A model generated the notes under the pieces. That model was not told the DNA's origin, did no database searches, and was given only the letters and a program-made list of their open reading frames with translations. Shown piece by piece: positions 10,986 through 23,690 of a stretch of DNA of 64,000 nt (position 1 is the first letter of the stretch; each line of letters opens with the position of its first letter). The DNA is from Balaenoptera acutorostrata (taxonomy: Eukaryota > Chordata > Mammalia > Artiodactyla > Balaenopteridae). The position numbers and the translations under genes are program-made. The stretch lies in assembly GCF_949987535.1 (NCBI RefSeq), contig NC_080081.1, positions 34,016,428 through 34,080,427 on the forward strand, given 5' to 3'.

Positions 10986-11734
10986 CTTTCTAAATTCAAA
11001 GATGATGTAATTAAGCTGTACAAGACAGGCATCCGGCCACCACAAGTATTCAGATTCTACATGAAATAATAGTTAAATAATACCAAAACCAGGCAGACTG
11101 TACTCCAATTCACTCCATAGGTATTGTTTTCTTCAAAAAGGTAAAAGTCTGATGAATTCTGTCTTTAAGCAGTGAACTTTATTCAAGTTTCCAGATTACT
11201 CTCATATCAGCTTGTTAACTATTTCTTCAACAACCATCTCTCCTCAACAATTTGTAGGGTTAGCTTTCTTTGTTACTTAAGCAAAAGAAAATTTTTAGGC
11301 GTAATTGTTCCACTTACTGATTACTTTTACTACTTTTATCTCTACTTCATTTCTTTGAGAAAACATTTCAGATCAAATTAAAGCTGTTTGCAGCACCCAT
11401 CCATCTGTCATTATTTGAACACATTGATGAATACTTTTCAGGTGAAGAGATAAGGCTGATTTCTTATGGAATGATGAGATGTAGAGAAACTGAAATTACG
11501 GCATGATTTTGTTGGAGCTGATGAAACAAGACATTAAGCTAACTTCTTAAAATATCCTTCTCCCTACCCCCCTCAGAAATTTGAAAGAAAAGGAAAATTA
11601 GGTCAAATTTTTAAAGGTTAGAATGCAATATAATGAAACAAAAGAGAGCTAGATAAATAAACTATATTAATTCAAGAGAGCCACGGAATAATGACAACAA
11701 TAACAATGGCAATAATGGTGACAATGACAGCAGC
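10986..11734. other. Non-coding DNA, nothing recognised
   Basis: Unique-looking AT-rich sequence. The 69-codon frame at 11172-11381 shows no family features. A small trinucleotide-like AAC/AAT tract lies at 11690-11720. Confidence 0.5.
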
Positions 11735-11835
11735 TAACCCCTATATGGCACTGTGTTAAGAGTCTAACATAAATTACCTTTCCCATTATCAGAACAAATC
11801 TATGACTCAGCAAGGGAGGTGTGGCTTTTGAATCA
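11735..11835 (-). repeat. MIR-like SINE fragment
   Basis: The 'ggcactgtgttaagagtcta' then 'taaattacctttcccattat' order matches the MIR 3' half in reverse orientation. Short and diverged. Confidence 0.55.
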
Positions 11836-13250
11836 GTCATTCACTTGAACTTCATTTGCTGGATGGGAAAGGGAAACACATCTCACTTAGCTGGAATCTG
11901 GGAAGCTTGGGATTAGGGCAGAAGCTGGAGTATCAAAGGAAACAATGCAGGTCCAACTGAAAGAATGAACACTCACCAAGATCCTCCTGGGCTGGAGACC
12001 AAAGCACTCTGCCTTGTTCACGTGAAGGTCTTGGCCCTTCCTGTGCCTTGCTTTCTTCACCCAGCCCTCAACAAAAAAACTGCCATTGGTTAGACATTGG
12101 TGTCTGATGGAAAGGATGGAGCTTGTAACACGGAATTGTGGCAAAAGAATTGTTTTGTTATATGAGTTGTAGTTTAAGCGGTAGTGACAAGATCTATGTT
12201 TGAGGAAAACATGAAAAGCCAAGTTAGCTTTCTTGCAATTGTCACTGTGGACAGAGAGATAAAACTTCATTTGGAGTGGGAGATGAAAGTCTATTCTGTA
12301 CATATTAAGAAGAAAGACGAAAATTACTGTCTTGGGTATTTAGAGAAAGTGAAGCAATAGCTGTTACTCTAAGAGATACAGATTTGTACCTCACCTGTCT
12401 AGGAGTGACACCATGATTTGAAAACAAGAACACACGAAAATATTACCGATCCTTAATGTCAAAAGTCATCCACAAGGCAGGATGTGTGAATTGAGAATGT
12501 GGGACGTTTGGGGCCTTCAGGGAAAGGGTAAATTGCTTTTGATGCAGCCCGTCTCTCTCCCTAGGGGAAATTCTACCACATATTTGATTTTTAGCTGCAA
12601 TGTGTTACTACATATTTATGCCCTTGAATATGTATTTATTGCAATTTTATGCAGCCCATTTTCATGACGTGAATTGTTTGTCTCTCTTAAGGGATATCTA
12701 TGTTTTTTCCCAAGATCACATCAAATGAAAAAAATATGGAAAATAACTCCATTTGAAGCAAAAGCAATCCTGTTCTCCCACAAATCAAACCCAAACAATT
12801 AAACACGACCAGGGAAAAAAAAATGAGGAAGTTTGTACCTGTGATTTGGGATTAATTTCTTTACAAATTTTTTGGGGTTCATTTCTGGTCATGGTTACAA
12901 GCTCCTTTTGACAAATGTCTCCTTTATATGATGAAATAAATTCAAGCTTAAAAATACTTTATAGATACAAGAATGTAAATATTGGTAATTTTGAACACTG
13001 CTGGGAGACACCTGACATAGTATTAATAAGGTTTGCATTATAAGTGACTTATCCCGGTCCCCACAATTTGGTTCAATCATCACCTCCGTTTCATCATTTC
13101 TGCTTCCACCTCTATTGTAGCAAGACTAAAATGAGAAAGCTTTTTTTGAACCATCTTGGAGGAAAGATAACTTCAAAATTTGGGGAAGATATTGCATCCT
13201 GTCCAGAGTCCACCATTTCCTCAAATGGGCAGTGAGGTCCAGCCCCACAG
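11836..13250. other. Non-coding DNA with an unsupported 138-codon frame
   Basis: The frame on the minus strand at 11887-12303 is the longest outside L1 and SINE sequence. It has no signal peptide, no recognisable domain, a run of His/Ser-rich low-information sequence and no neighbouring promoter or splice structure that I can support. I do not call it a gene. The remainder shows nothing. Confidence 0.45.
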
Positions 13251-15180
13251 ATCCAACAGTGATGGCTACAGTAATGAAGAAAAGAAATGGTAATTATAGT
13301 GACTGTACTGTCCTAATCTGTTCCTTCATTTTCATGGCTGTCATATCCACACTCAACATTCAGCATGATTGCTGGGCACTTAGTCTTTAGCCTAAAGTGG
13401 CCAGAACAAAGTTTAGGCCAACTATTGCAAAGCCAAAGGTTTCAGATACTTGTGTTCATACATCTCAGAGCCAACAGCAACTGCAGTGAAGAGGGCTTCA
13501 GATGTTTGCCTCCAGAGGCAGCAAGAGAGGGCCATTTCATTCCTAATAATTTGGGCCAGCGATCTGTTCAATTGCTACAATTCTTGCTGTCCTTCAGGGG
13601 TTTTTGCCTGCAAACTAGAAGGCTTGAAAACCAGCAGTGCTGTTTGGTACCTGCACGGTACTAGTATAAGCACAGAGAACACAAAGGGCACTAGATGGAG
13701 AGCATCACACCGGGCAGAATGTACGTTTCAGAGCCTCAGGGCCCATCATCACAGAAACCTGCGGCGACTCTGAGTGGTAGGCTGGTTAGCCCATTCGGTG
13801 CTGGTACTCCAACACTGGAAGCAGCCTTTGCTTGACATTACTTTCTCAGGAACTTCAAGCAACGAGGGCCTCCCATGGCATCAGCAGGAGCCGGGTGCCA
13901 GGCAGCTCCCCCAATACTTTGCCTCTGCTGTAGATTCCCACCTACTCCTGGGGAAAAGAAGTGAGTCTGGGATTTTCTGGTCTGGGTAATCTCTTCTCAG
14001 GAGTTCTTAGTCTGTGCCATGTAGACAGTTGTGGGGTTGACTGTTCACCAGTAATTTAGACCTTGCCTTTTCCCTTACTTAGACCCAGCTTATATTTCTC
14101 TTCTGCAGCTATTATCTGCCTCATTTTCTACATTGAGAAAGGACCCAGCCTGCCCTTCTCATATTGGTTGCTCTTTTTATAGTAATTAGATTAACAATTA
14201 TTAGACTGTAAATATAACCACAGGCCACAGGTCTTGCAAGCCACAAGAGCTTTCACAAAGGTGTCCTTGATTACAACACTGGTTGACATTGGGGTCCAAA
14301 TCAGCTGTATGCCCAAGCCTAAGATTGGAACCTATACATGGGTTGGACTTGAGAACTTGCCCTAGTCCAGAGCCCTCTGCCTCCTGGTATCTTGAAGGGT
14401 GTAGAGACCCTGAGGTGTCCAGGCTCCCGGGCTCTCAGTGAGTCCAATGTCTGCTGCTGCTCTAATGATTTATGCAGCCTCTCATGTCAGACTGTCACTG
14501 CCCACCTTACCACTCCAGGTCTGTCTCCCATTTAGAGTTTCTAAACTTTCCCATTCTTGACAATTCACACTTTCAAATGTACACTTACTCTTGTTTCCGT
14601 TAGCTCCAGTTCATCAGAAGCTAGCCCAAGAGGATTTGATGGTGTTAATGGGCATTCCACCTCAAGAGACCACACTCCAAATGTTCTCATTTAGTCACAA
14701 AAGTGCTCCCATGGTCTACAGACATTATGTTGAGCAACGTTTCAATAGAATAGAAGTTGTATGGATCAGTGATCAAGAACTGTGAAGGATCTGAGAAGTT
14801 ACCTGACCTGAAAGCTAACAAATTAATCCCTACCATAGTTTCATGGATGCTGGCAGAAGACACAAAATTCATTGGTCAGAGACCAAGGACATTATTACAG
14901 TAAGTAGAATAAACGTCTGCCCTGATTACCTGAGCTCTAATTCCCAAAGGGTGACATGAAGAGTATCAGATGACACATTGCAGAGGGACATCAAACATGC
15001 CTGTCCTTTGCTCCAGAGAGAAAAACAATCTCTATCTTCTAAGAAGTTAACCAAACTTGTTCTTTGCTCTGGAGGGAGATACTGTCTCTGTCTTCTAAGA
15101 TTGTTCACTATATAAGCATCCTGGAAAAGACAGCTTGGAACAAAGGACAGTTATGACCTTGTTCATGAGATGTGCAGAAA
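13250..15180. repeat. Possible old LTR/retroviral debris, no open gene
   Basis: GC content rises and the sequence has LTR-like composition, including a 56-bp imperfect internal duplication starting at 15005 and 15061 ('ctttgctc..gag' repeated) followed by a 'tatataag' box at about 15110. Short frames (99, 107 and 71 codons) overlap in different frames and show no gag/pol/env motif. The LTR call is inferred and weak. Confidence 0.3.
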
Positions 15181-15239
15181 TGTGTGAGATCCATGGAGAA
15201 TTGTCTGTCAACAAAACTTACTAATCACTAAAAGAAAAA

Positions 15240-15612
15240 AGAGAGAGAGAGAGAAAGATAAAGATGAAAAGACAATTTCTAAAGAAATATAATATAAAAA
15301 GTCAAAGTAGTTAAAAATATGATAGTGTATAAACTTGCAATTTTGTAGGATGAGGAAGTCTAGAGGTCTAATATACAGCATGACTACAGATGATAATACT
15401 ATATTGAATACTGGAAATTTGCCAAGAATGTAAATTTCAGGTGTTCTCACCACACACACACACACAAATGGTAACTATGTGAGGAGATGTATATGTTAAT
15501 TATCTTGACTGCAGTAATCATTTCACTATATATATGTATATCAAATCATCATGTTGCACACCTTAAATATAATTTTTACTTAAAAAATTAAAAAATATAT
15601 AAAAAAATAAAA
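15240..15612 (+). mobile_element. Old LINE-1 3' UTR end
   Basis: The segment 15480-15600 ('ttaattatcttgactgcagt', then 'caccttaaatataattttta') is the typical end of old L1 families and runs into an A-rich tail. Upstream are a (GA)n tract (15240-15256) and a (CA)n tract (15450-15466). Confidence 0.65.
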
Positions 15613-15639
15613 TTTTAAAAGTGATAAATGTAAAGGTTA

Positions 15640-17900
15640 AAATTTTACTAAGTTAAAAGGATATCAAACTTTGTAGAATAAACAGAATAAATAAAATATG
15701 TGATAATTTCAAGAGACACTTCTAAAATCCAGTGATGTGGAATATTTGAAAAGAGTTGCCAAAAAAAATGTGTTAGGCAAATATAAAATGAAGAAAGAGG
15801 TACAAAACTGGAACACCGGAAAAAATTCTAATGAAAATCATGTTTTGTATTGATAAGAGTTAAAAAATCTATCAAGAATATATGAACAGTCACAAGCATT
15901 TGTTAACCTCATGACATAGCTTTGAAATATAAGTCAAAACTGCTAGAAACTTAAGAAGAATTTCATAAATTCAAAATCACTGTGAGAGATTTTAGCACTC
16001 ATCTCATAATTTACAGGCCAAGAAAACAAAAAAGGGAATGATATAAAATATTTGAATAGTTTAATTAGCATACATATAGAAATATTTTTTCTCAAAAATG
16101 GGTAGTATATGTCTTTTCAGATATGATGAGACAGTCACAAAAACTCTCCACATATTCTACATCAAAAAGACAAATCTAAATAAATTCTGCAGTTATGAAT
16201 CATAAAATTCACATTTTGTGACCATAGTGTAATGAAAATATATATTAATAATGAAGTAATAAAACTTCCCCATCCAATCACTTAAAAATAATCTTCCAAA
16301 AAAACTCTTGAGATCAAGAAGTAGTCAAGATATCAATTTAAAAAAAAAGAGTGATCTTTATTAAAACCCATGGGATGCAGCCAAAGCAGTATTCAAGAGG
16401 AAATTTGTAATCTTAAAATGCTATTTCCTGGATTAAAGTAGACTGAAAATTTATCACTGAGACTTTCAGTTCAATAAATAAAAATAAAAGAGAAAAGTAG
16501 AAAGAAACATGTAATATAGGTAAAAACAGAATTTTATAAGATAGGAAAAAATAAACATAGACTTGACCAATAAAACTAAAAGTTGCTCAGCAAAAAGACA
16601 TATAAATTGGTCTAACCTTTGACAAGACTTTCTGGAACAAAAATAATAGTATTATAAATAAGAAAAAGACATAGTCATACTTGAAACTATATTCCAATAG
16701 ATTTGAAAATCTAGATGAAATGAAGGATTTCCTAGAAATATATAGATTAAGAAGAGTAAAAAAAGAAAAGAACTATATAGACCAATAATCATGGGGGAAA
16801 TTGATGAGGGAGGTAACTTCTAACAAACGTTCAATGCTCAGATAATTTTACAGACAAGCTGTGCCAAATCTTCTTCCAATATTTCGACTCTTTCTAAACT
16901 AGATACAAATTGGCAGCCTCCCAAAGTCAGCTGAGGGCATGCATTGCCCTGATATCAAATCCAGACATAGTTTGAGAGAAATAGTGGAAATCAAACAGCA
17001 ATCTAAACTATAAAAAAATCAATGGAAAATTCCTACATAAAGTATTAACAAATGGAAGCCACTCGCATATTAAAAGACTAATACATTACCAACAAGTAGA
17101 GATTTAGTATTCAAATGTTTAAATATTGATATATTTATTAATGTTTTATTTATTAATATTTATATTATTAATAATGTTTCATTTATTAATGATATATTCA
17201 TTAATATATTATTAATATTAATTTATTACTAACATTTTAAGAAACAAACAAAAAATGAGCATCCTAATAGTTACCAAAAAACTTGACAAAATTTATCATC
17301 CTTTTAAATTAAACTAATAAGAACCTCCTGGAATCTTCCCAGAAATGGAAGGAAATTTCTTAAACATGATACACGTTTATTTATTACACACTCAGATCGA
17401 ATGTCTTAATAGTGGAATAATAAAAATTTTCTCATAAACAAGACAAGGCTGTCATCTCCTACCACTGTTATTTAGTATTGCACTATTTAATATTGTATTC
17501 TAGTAAGTGCAATAAAATGAAAAAGAAATAATAGCAATATACAATACTAGAAAAAAATTATTGTTTGCAGATATTAAATTTTACTATGTAGAGAATCAAC
17601 TAAAAACGATTAAAACCAATACTAGAATTCAATAAGGTGGTCAGATATTTAAAAATATTTAATTTCTTTATTTTCCAGTAATAGTCAATAAGAAAATCAG
17701 ATGGTGGTAATCAATTTCTACATTAAGATAAGCCAATCTGTAAATAACCTACAAATAAATGTAATAACAATGTGAAAAGTCTCTATAGAGATAACTTTAA
17801 AGAAATTAATGTACGAAAAATCTTAATGGTTGGAATATAATCATTGGACTTAATAAGAATGCCTCTTGCCCTAAATAAGTGAATGCTTTTCCAGTCTCAA
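15640..17900 (+). mobile_element. Decayed L1/HAL1-type ORF2 body
   Basis: AT-rich sequence with scattered remains of L1 ORF2 in order along the plus strand. A segment at 16360-16410 (around 'gcagccaaagcagtattcaa') comes first, then a segment resembling the R-Q-G-C-x-L-S-P region of reverse transcriptase (about 17440, 'acaagacaaggctgtcatct'). A FADD-like site remnant follows at about 17563-17580. Stops are everywhere. A very AT-rich, locally palindromic tract lies at 17105-17240. The subfamily is uncertain. Confidence 0.55.
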
Positions 17901-18029
17901 TTCCAGCATAATCCTTCTGGCATTTGACAATCTGATCTTAAAATTTGCTTAGAAGAGAAAGGTACAAGGAAAACCAAATCTGAGGGAAAGAAAAGTAACA
18001 ATTTTTGCTGAGGTATTATTTATATAGAG

Positions 18030-18960
18030 TGAAATTCAGAGATTCTACATGTATGGTTTGATGAGTTTTTGACAAAAGGATATACACATATAGCCCACAC
18101 CCCAGTCATCATATTGAAATCTACAGCACCCCAAGAAGTTTCCTCTGGACATTTTACAGACATCCCTCAGCCCCTCCTGAGGAACCAGTATTGCGATATC
18201 CATCATCATAGATTAGGTTTGCCTGTTGTACAATCTCATTAAAATGGAATCATACAGTATCTGCTCTTTTGCATCTGGCTTTATTTGTTCAACATAAAGA
18301 GATTTAAGATTCACCCTTTTTGGTGCACAAATCAGTTCAGATCTTCCTCAGCTTATGATGAGGTTATGCCTTGAAAAACCCGTGGTAAGTTGAAAATATC
18401 ATAAGTTGAAAATGCACTTAATACCCCTAACCTACCAAGCATCATAGCTTAGCCTAGCTTACCTTAAATGTACTCAGAACTCTTATATTCACCTACAGTT
18501 GAGTAAAATCATCGAACATAAAGGCTAATTTATAATAAAATGTTGGCTATCTCATGTAATTTATTGAATACTGTACTGAAAGTGAAAAACAGAATGGCTG
18601 CATGGGTAGAGAATGGCTGTAAGTGTATTGGTTGCTTATCCTCAGGATCACCTGACTGACCTGGAGCTGCAGCTCTCTGCCCTGCCTGGCAACACAAAAG
18701 AGTATCAGAGAAGATCAAAATTCAAAATTCAAAGTACAATTTCTACTGACTTCATAGCATTTTTGTACCATTGTAAAGCTGAAAAATCTTAAGTCAAACC
18801 ATTGTAAGTTGGGGGTGGTCTGTAGTTTGTTCCTTTTTATTGCTGAGTAATATTCCATTGTGTGAATAGCCACAGTTTCTCTACTCTTCTGTTGAGAGAA
18901 ATTTAGATTGTTCCAGTTTTTCGTTGTTTTCTGGAGTCTCTCTAATTTGTCCTTTTGATC
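18030..18960 (-). mobile_element. Old LINE-1 3' region, interrupted by a DNA transposon
   Basis: The flanks 18030-18337 and 18825-18960 read together as the reverse complement of an old L1 3' region. The phrase 'tggaatcatacagtatctgc' is paralleled at 22.25 kb, and 'gctgagtaatattccattgt' is paralleled in the young L1s at 51.47 and 61.6 kb. The copy is split by the 18338-18822 element. Confidence 0.65.
18338..18822. mobile_element. Non-autonomous Tigger/mariner-type DNA transposon
   Basis: 485 bp with CAG...CTG ends, imperfect terminal inverted repeats ('cagcttatgatg' side against 'cttacaatgg' read inversely on the other side) and TA directly after the right end. The interior ('gcttagcctagcttacctta', 'acttcatagcatttttgtac') matches a common mammalian Tigger-derived family by my recollection. 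No transposase remains. It interrupts an older L1, so it is younger than that L1. Confidence 0.7.
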
Positions 18961-21289
18961 TTTTGTCTGTCCTTATACATAAGGCTGGGGTGTGCTGAAA
19001 GCTCTGAAAAGCCATGTTTTCTCTTTGAAAACAGAACTTGCTTCAAATGTAAGAGAAGGCAGTGATATTCTAACAAATACAAACAGCTACGCAACGCTGT
19101 TGTATTTTTTAATCATGTGCTACTGTATTGTATTAACCAACAGCTTATGATGAAAATGATTACAACCCATAATAATAATAGGGCAACCCATAATGCCTTT
19201 TCCTCTCAGTCCTTTCTTATTCATCAATAAGTTGAAGGTAGAGATTCTTGGAAGAATCTGCATCAAGAAGTAAAATGGAAGCAGTTGAATTAGTTTGGTA
19301 GAGCTTTTCCTGTTCTTGTAAGAACAAATACATATACGAGTACAAGCTATGAAATACAAATTGTGTAATTTCAGTGATTCCACTATAAATTCTTATATTT
19401 GCATTTAAAACTGACATTGTACAATACAAGAAAGAATGGTAAAAAATCCATGCTAATAATGTTAAATTTGAATTTTTTGTTACTTAGAATGAAATTAAAC
19501 AGCAAATAAAAAATACCATGACAAATTGAAAAACCACAGAAGAAGGGGAAAACTTTAAATTTTAGTACCTTTAACATCACTTTTTCCTGCTTTCTGAAAA
19601 AGGGCTCTGCATTTTTATTTTGCTCTGGGCCCTGCAGATCATATTACAGCCTTGCCTATGATACTTGCCATATGACATAAGAAGGAAAAAAAAAAAAGAT
19701 TACCTTTTTCAGTGTAGACCCCCTTGGATATTCTTGGGATTCCCCTGGGAGGGGGGGTTGCCATAGGTAGAAAGGAACAAGCTCTCTCCTGTTTCTTAGC
19801 TTTGATTTGCTCTAAGAAGCTCTCCTCACCACCCTGCTGTCAGGGCCATTTACGATACCAGGGCTTGGCTGATGTATCAATTGGACCCCTCTGTGTTTCG
19901 CCAGGGGCCATTCTGAGGGTTCCCAGTGATTCCTCGTTAGTCATTTTGCCCATAAACCATTGATACAATGCAATTTCACTGACTCCATCTTGACAAAATA
20001 TAATTTGATTAAAATTCAAGACACTCAGCACAACAATTCGTTTCAAACAACAATTTGGTTGGAAATGAATATTCTATAGTTTTTGTAATTTCTAATTCAT
20101 TTCCAGTGAATAAACAGTGAGAGCAGATTGACTGAAAATGAATTAGAAATTTCAACACAAGAGACAGAGAAGACACTCCCCCAATTCTAGAAAAAAGAGA
20201 AGAAAATGACTAATATGAATAAAAGTGTGGCAAAATCACTCTATAGTACATTAAAATGTCCTAATTAGTCCCATTCTCTCCCCTCCAAAAAGAAAACAAA
20301 ACAAAATCCCAAAATAACAACCTGTGAGTGTGGAATATTCACTTAACTTTCAGTTAAATGATTTGTGTATGTATCTGTTCCTGTGGTCTGTAGTAGAATT
20401 AGGGAGACAGACAGCCTCTCCTCTCCCCTCTTTGTGGTGATTATGGCTTCCCGGACACTGAAGCAGTCTTGTGTTTCTGCACAGGGATGCCACGATTTTA
20501 TTGGCTACACTTCTTCAGTGTCTGTCCCAAGCTCCTTTCTCCATTGGGGGAAACCAGCTCTCAAGCTGGGCCGTTTCGGAGGGCATGCCATGCCCCAATT
20601 CTCATCTTTGCTCTCATTCAGTGCACAGGCACATAAGCACACATCAAAAAAATTAGCTTCCACTCTCAGCCCCCCAAAAAACAAATCCCCATGCCTATCA
20701 GGGCATAACGAATGAAGACACATGCCACAAGAATCTGTCCACACTGAGTCCCCTGGTTTGGTTCCACAAATAGCAAGCTCAGAAACTCCCCTGGTCTGAC
20801 TCAGGAGTAGGAGTGACCTATGAATAATACAAACAGCCCATGAAAACCTTTATTGTGGACTTTAAATATAGGACAGTGACCTTACTCACCCTTCTTGAAT
20901 TTTTCCCACAACTGATCTGCTTTATCTATTATGCCTGCCTTAGCACATTTGCTCTTTTATAGCCCCAGGGATTTGTTTGGACCATGTTGCGCCATTGCTG
21001 ATGCATGTGTTAGGGGATTTTTTTCTCAGAAAGCAGTCTACCCAGGGCCAAAATATCAAGAGATGTAGGTCAGGAGGGTAAAACGTTCAAGTAATTTTTT
21101 TCTGATGCTGTCTATGTAATGTATTTACATGTTGATTTGCTCAGTTATTTGGAAGATATATACCAAATGCCTCTAGTTGCTGAGGATTTAAGGGTATATG
21201 ATTCATGACCACTTTATTTAAGCAGCACGTAATTTGGGGGCTACTGTACCAGGTCGATGCACAGTTGCAGAACAGGAAGGTTGGGTGCC
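18961..21289. other. Non-coding DNA with a 16-bp inverted repeat
   Basis: No supported gene. Frames of 116 codons (20365-20715) and 87 codons (19120-19383) have no recognisable motif. A perfect 16-bp inverted repeat with a 33-bp loop lies at 20087-20102 / 20136-20151 (see findings). Confidence 0.5.
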
Positions 21290-21900
21290 CTCTTTAAGGG
21301 GCGAGCCCTGGGCTGGGGCATCCACATCTCGGCCTGATGGGGGCAGTGGAGAGAAGTTTCCATTGAGTAAATGATGTCAAGAGAGTCTCAAAGGATGAAT
21401 AGGTTTCACTAGAGACAAGCTTTTTAAAACTGCATTTCAGGCAAAAGAGCAGAATTTGCAGAGATGCAGGGGAGAAAAAAACAATGTGTGGCACATTCAG
21501 GAACCGGGAGGTATGTCACAGTATGGCTGGGACAGAAAATATACCTGTGGGAGCAGCAGAGGATACACTGAACAGGGTTTCTATGCAGTTTAAGGAGCTT
21601 GCACTTTATCCTACAGGAAACCTTTGAAGATTTTGAGCACAGATACCGCCGATGAGGCTTACGGTTTGTAAAGATCATTCAAAGCAGAGCGTAGGGGAGA
21701 CTGATTGAAGCAAAACGGGACCCAAGGGGAGAAAACCTATCATGGAGCTAGAAATATTGAAGGAACCAACAAAGCAGTGACAACAGAAATAGGGAGGAAG
21801 AAAGGTTTCTGAGAATATATATACAGGGATAGGATTTCTTGGGCATCAAAGCTTACTGTGCTCAGAGTGAGGGATGGAGGAGGACCCAATAGTGGATCCC
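21290..21900 (+). repeat. Old dispersed repeat, second copy of the 6.4-7.4 kb family
   Basis: The order of features ('gcatttcaggcaaaagagca', 'ggagcttgcactttatccta', 'aagatcattcaaagcagagc') parallels the repeat at 6440-7430 in the same orientation. Diverged and non-coding. Family not assigned. Confidence 0.45.
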
Positions 21901-21999
21901 CGGGTGGATTGGAATGGTGCTTTTCTCTGAGCTGGGAAAGGAGCAAGGCTCAGTGAGAAAGAGAATGGTTAGCTTCAGTTTTAGATATGCTGAATGTTT

Positions 22000-23340
22000 A
22001 AAGCCAGGTTTGTTGACATGTAATTAACATATTGCAAAATTCACCCTTTTCAGTATACAGCTGTATGAATTTTGGCAGACAAATGTGAATATTTACATAA
22101 TTACCACCAAAACTGAGATGGAAAATATCTCCATCACCCCCAATTGTTCCCCTGTTCCTTTGTAGTGAACACATTTCCCCACCCCTACCTCATGGAAACC
22201 ACTAGTCTGTTCCCTATAGTTTTTCATTTTCTAGGATGTCATTTAAATGGAATCATACAGCATGCTCATTTAAAAAAAATCTGGCTTCTTTTTACTCGGT
22301 ATAATGCTTTTGAGAGAGAGCGCTGAATCCTAACCACTGGGCCACCAGGGAGCGTCATTATTTATTGTAGTATAATGCTTTTGAGATTCATGTAGTTATC
22401 TGTGGTTTGTTAATTTTATCCATAAGAAGTATTACATTCTGTGGCTGTATTGAAATGCGTTTATCTGTTCAGTGGTTGGTGAACATTAACGTTGCTGCCA
22501 GTTCGGGGAGATTATGGATAAATCTGTTACAACCATTTACATATAAGTGTTGGTGTAAACTTAAGTTTTCACTTCTCTTGGGTAAGTACCTGGTAGTGCC
22601 TGACAGTGGGATTGCTGGGTCATTTATAAATGTATGTTTAGCTTCATAAGAATCTGCCAAACTGTTTTCCAGAACTTTAGTATTGTCATCAGAGAAAATT
22701 AGTCATTCTAAAAAGTGTGTAGTGAAATACCACTGTGGCTTTACTTTGAATTTTTTGCTTATTTGACATCCATATATCTTTTTTGGTGAAGTTTCCATCG
22801 AATATTTTGCCCACTTATTTTTATTGAGTTTTTGTTTTTTGTTATTGAGTTTATGTATTTATAAATAAAATCAGGATACAAATTCTTTGTCAGATATGCA
22901 GTTTGCAAGTATTTTCTTCCAATCTGTGGCTTATCTTTTCATTTCCTTAACAGTATCTTTGAAAGATTTAAGTTTTTACTTTTGACAAAGTTCAATTTAT
23001 CAATAGTTTCTTTATGGATTTGGCTTTTGGTGTTGAATCTAAGGAATCTTTGTCTAACACAAGCTACAAGGGATTTTTCCTATGGTTTCTTCTAGAAGTT
23101 TTATACAGTACTTTTAAGTGTTACATTTAGATCTATGATCCATTTTGAATTAATTTTTGTATACAGTTCAAAATATGGGTTGAGGTTCATTTAACAAAAT
23201 GTTTGCAAACGGATGTTTAATTGTTCCAAAAACGCTTGTTAAAAAGACTTTTTTTTCCCATTAAATTGCCTTTAGACCTTTGTCAAGAATCAGTTGACTA
23301 GATACGTGGGGATTTATAAATGTTCTTATTTCTATCTCTC
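22000..23340 (-). mobile_element. Old LINE-1 3' half, decayed
   Basis: Read on the minus strand this covers the 3' part of L1 ORF2 and the 3' UTR. Recognisable pieces on the plus strand are 'cagtgggattgctgggtcat' (paralleled at 51.64 and 61.77 kb), 'ttttgcccacttattttta' and 'gatctatgatccattttgaa'. All frames are broken. It is interrupted by a 54-bp insertion at 22316-22369. Confidence 0.8.
22299..22386 (-). mobile_element. tRNA-Glu-like 5' half inserted with 17-bp duplications
   Basis: The 54-bp insert 22316-22369 lies between perfect 17-bp copies of 'gtataatgcttttgaga' (22299-22315 and 22370-22386) inside an old L1. On the minus strand, 22351 down to 22316 is 36 nt resembling the 5' half of tRNA-Glu up to the anticodon. 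The head of a tRNA-derived SINE is the alternative. There is no poly(A) tail. The other 18 bp (22352-22369) are unexplained. Not a functional tRNA gene. Confidence 0.75.
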
Positions 23341-23469
23341 TATATTAAAAGCTCTTTGAGGTCTAAGATATTGTTTTACATTGATTTTTTTTCTTAGCTC
23401 CTAACACGATACTTTTATACAAGAGATACTCCAAAATTGTTGGAGGTAACAGGAAACAAGACATCAGGA

Positions 23470-23690
23470 ACTGAACTTGAATCCTACCACTTCTATCCAT
23501 TAATGTGACTTTCGATCAATTACATATCTTCTCTACATTCAAGTTTCCACATTTTTGAGTGTCCTAATATTTAATTCCTAGAATGTTAGGAGGATGAAAT
23601 GAATACAGCAAAAGGATTTGGTATTTGATAGGCTGATGCCTAGCATGGGGTAGGTGCTCCATAGAGATAGTTATTTATGTAATTAAAATC
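23470..23690 (+). repeat. MIR SINE
   Basis: Diverged MIR layout in the plus orientation: 'gaatcctaccacttctatcc', then a 'caagtttcc' core, then 'atgcctagcatggggtaggt' near the end. No tail or duplications seen. Confidence 0.7.

Noticed and set aside
11887..12303. 138-codon minus-strand frame outside repeats
   Set aside because: No domain, no promoter or splice context, and a length expected by chance in 64 kb. Left as non-coding.
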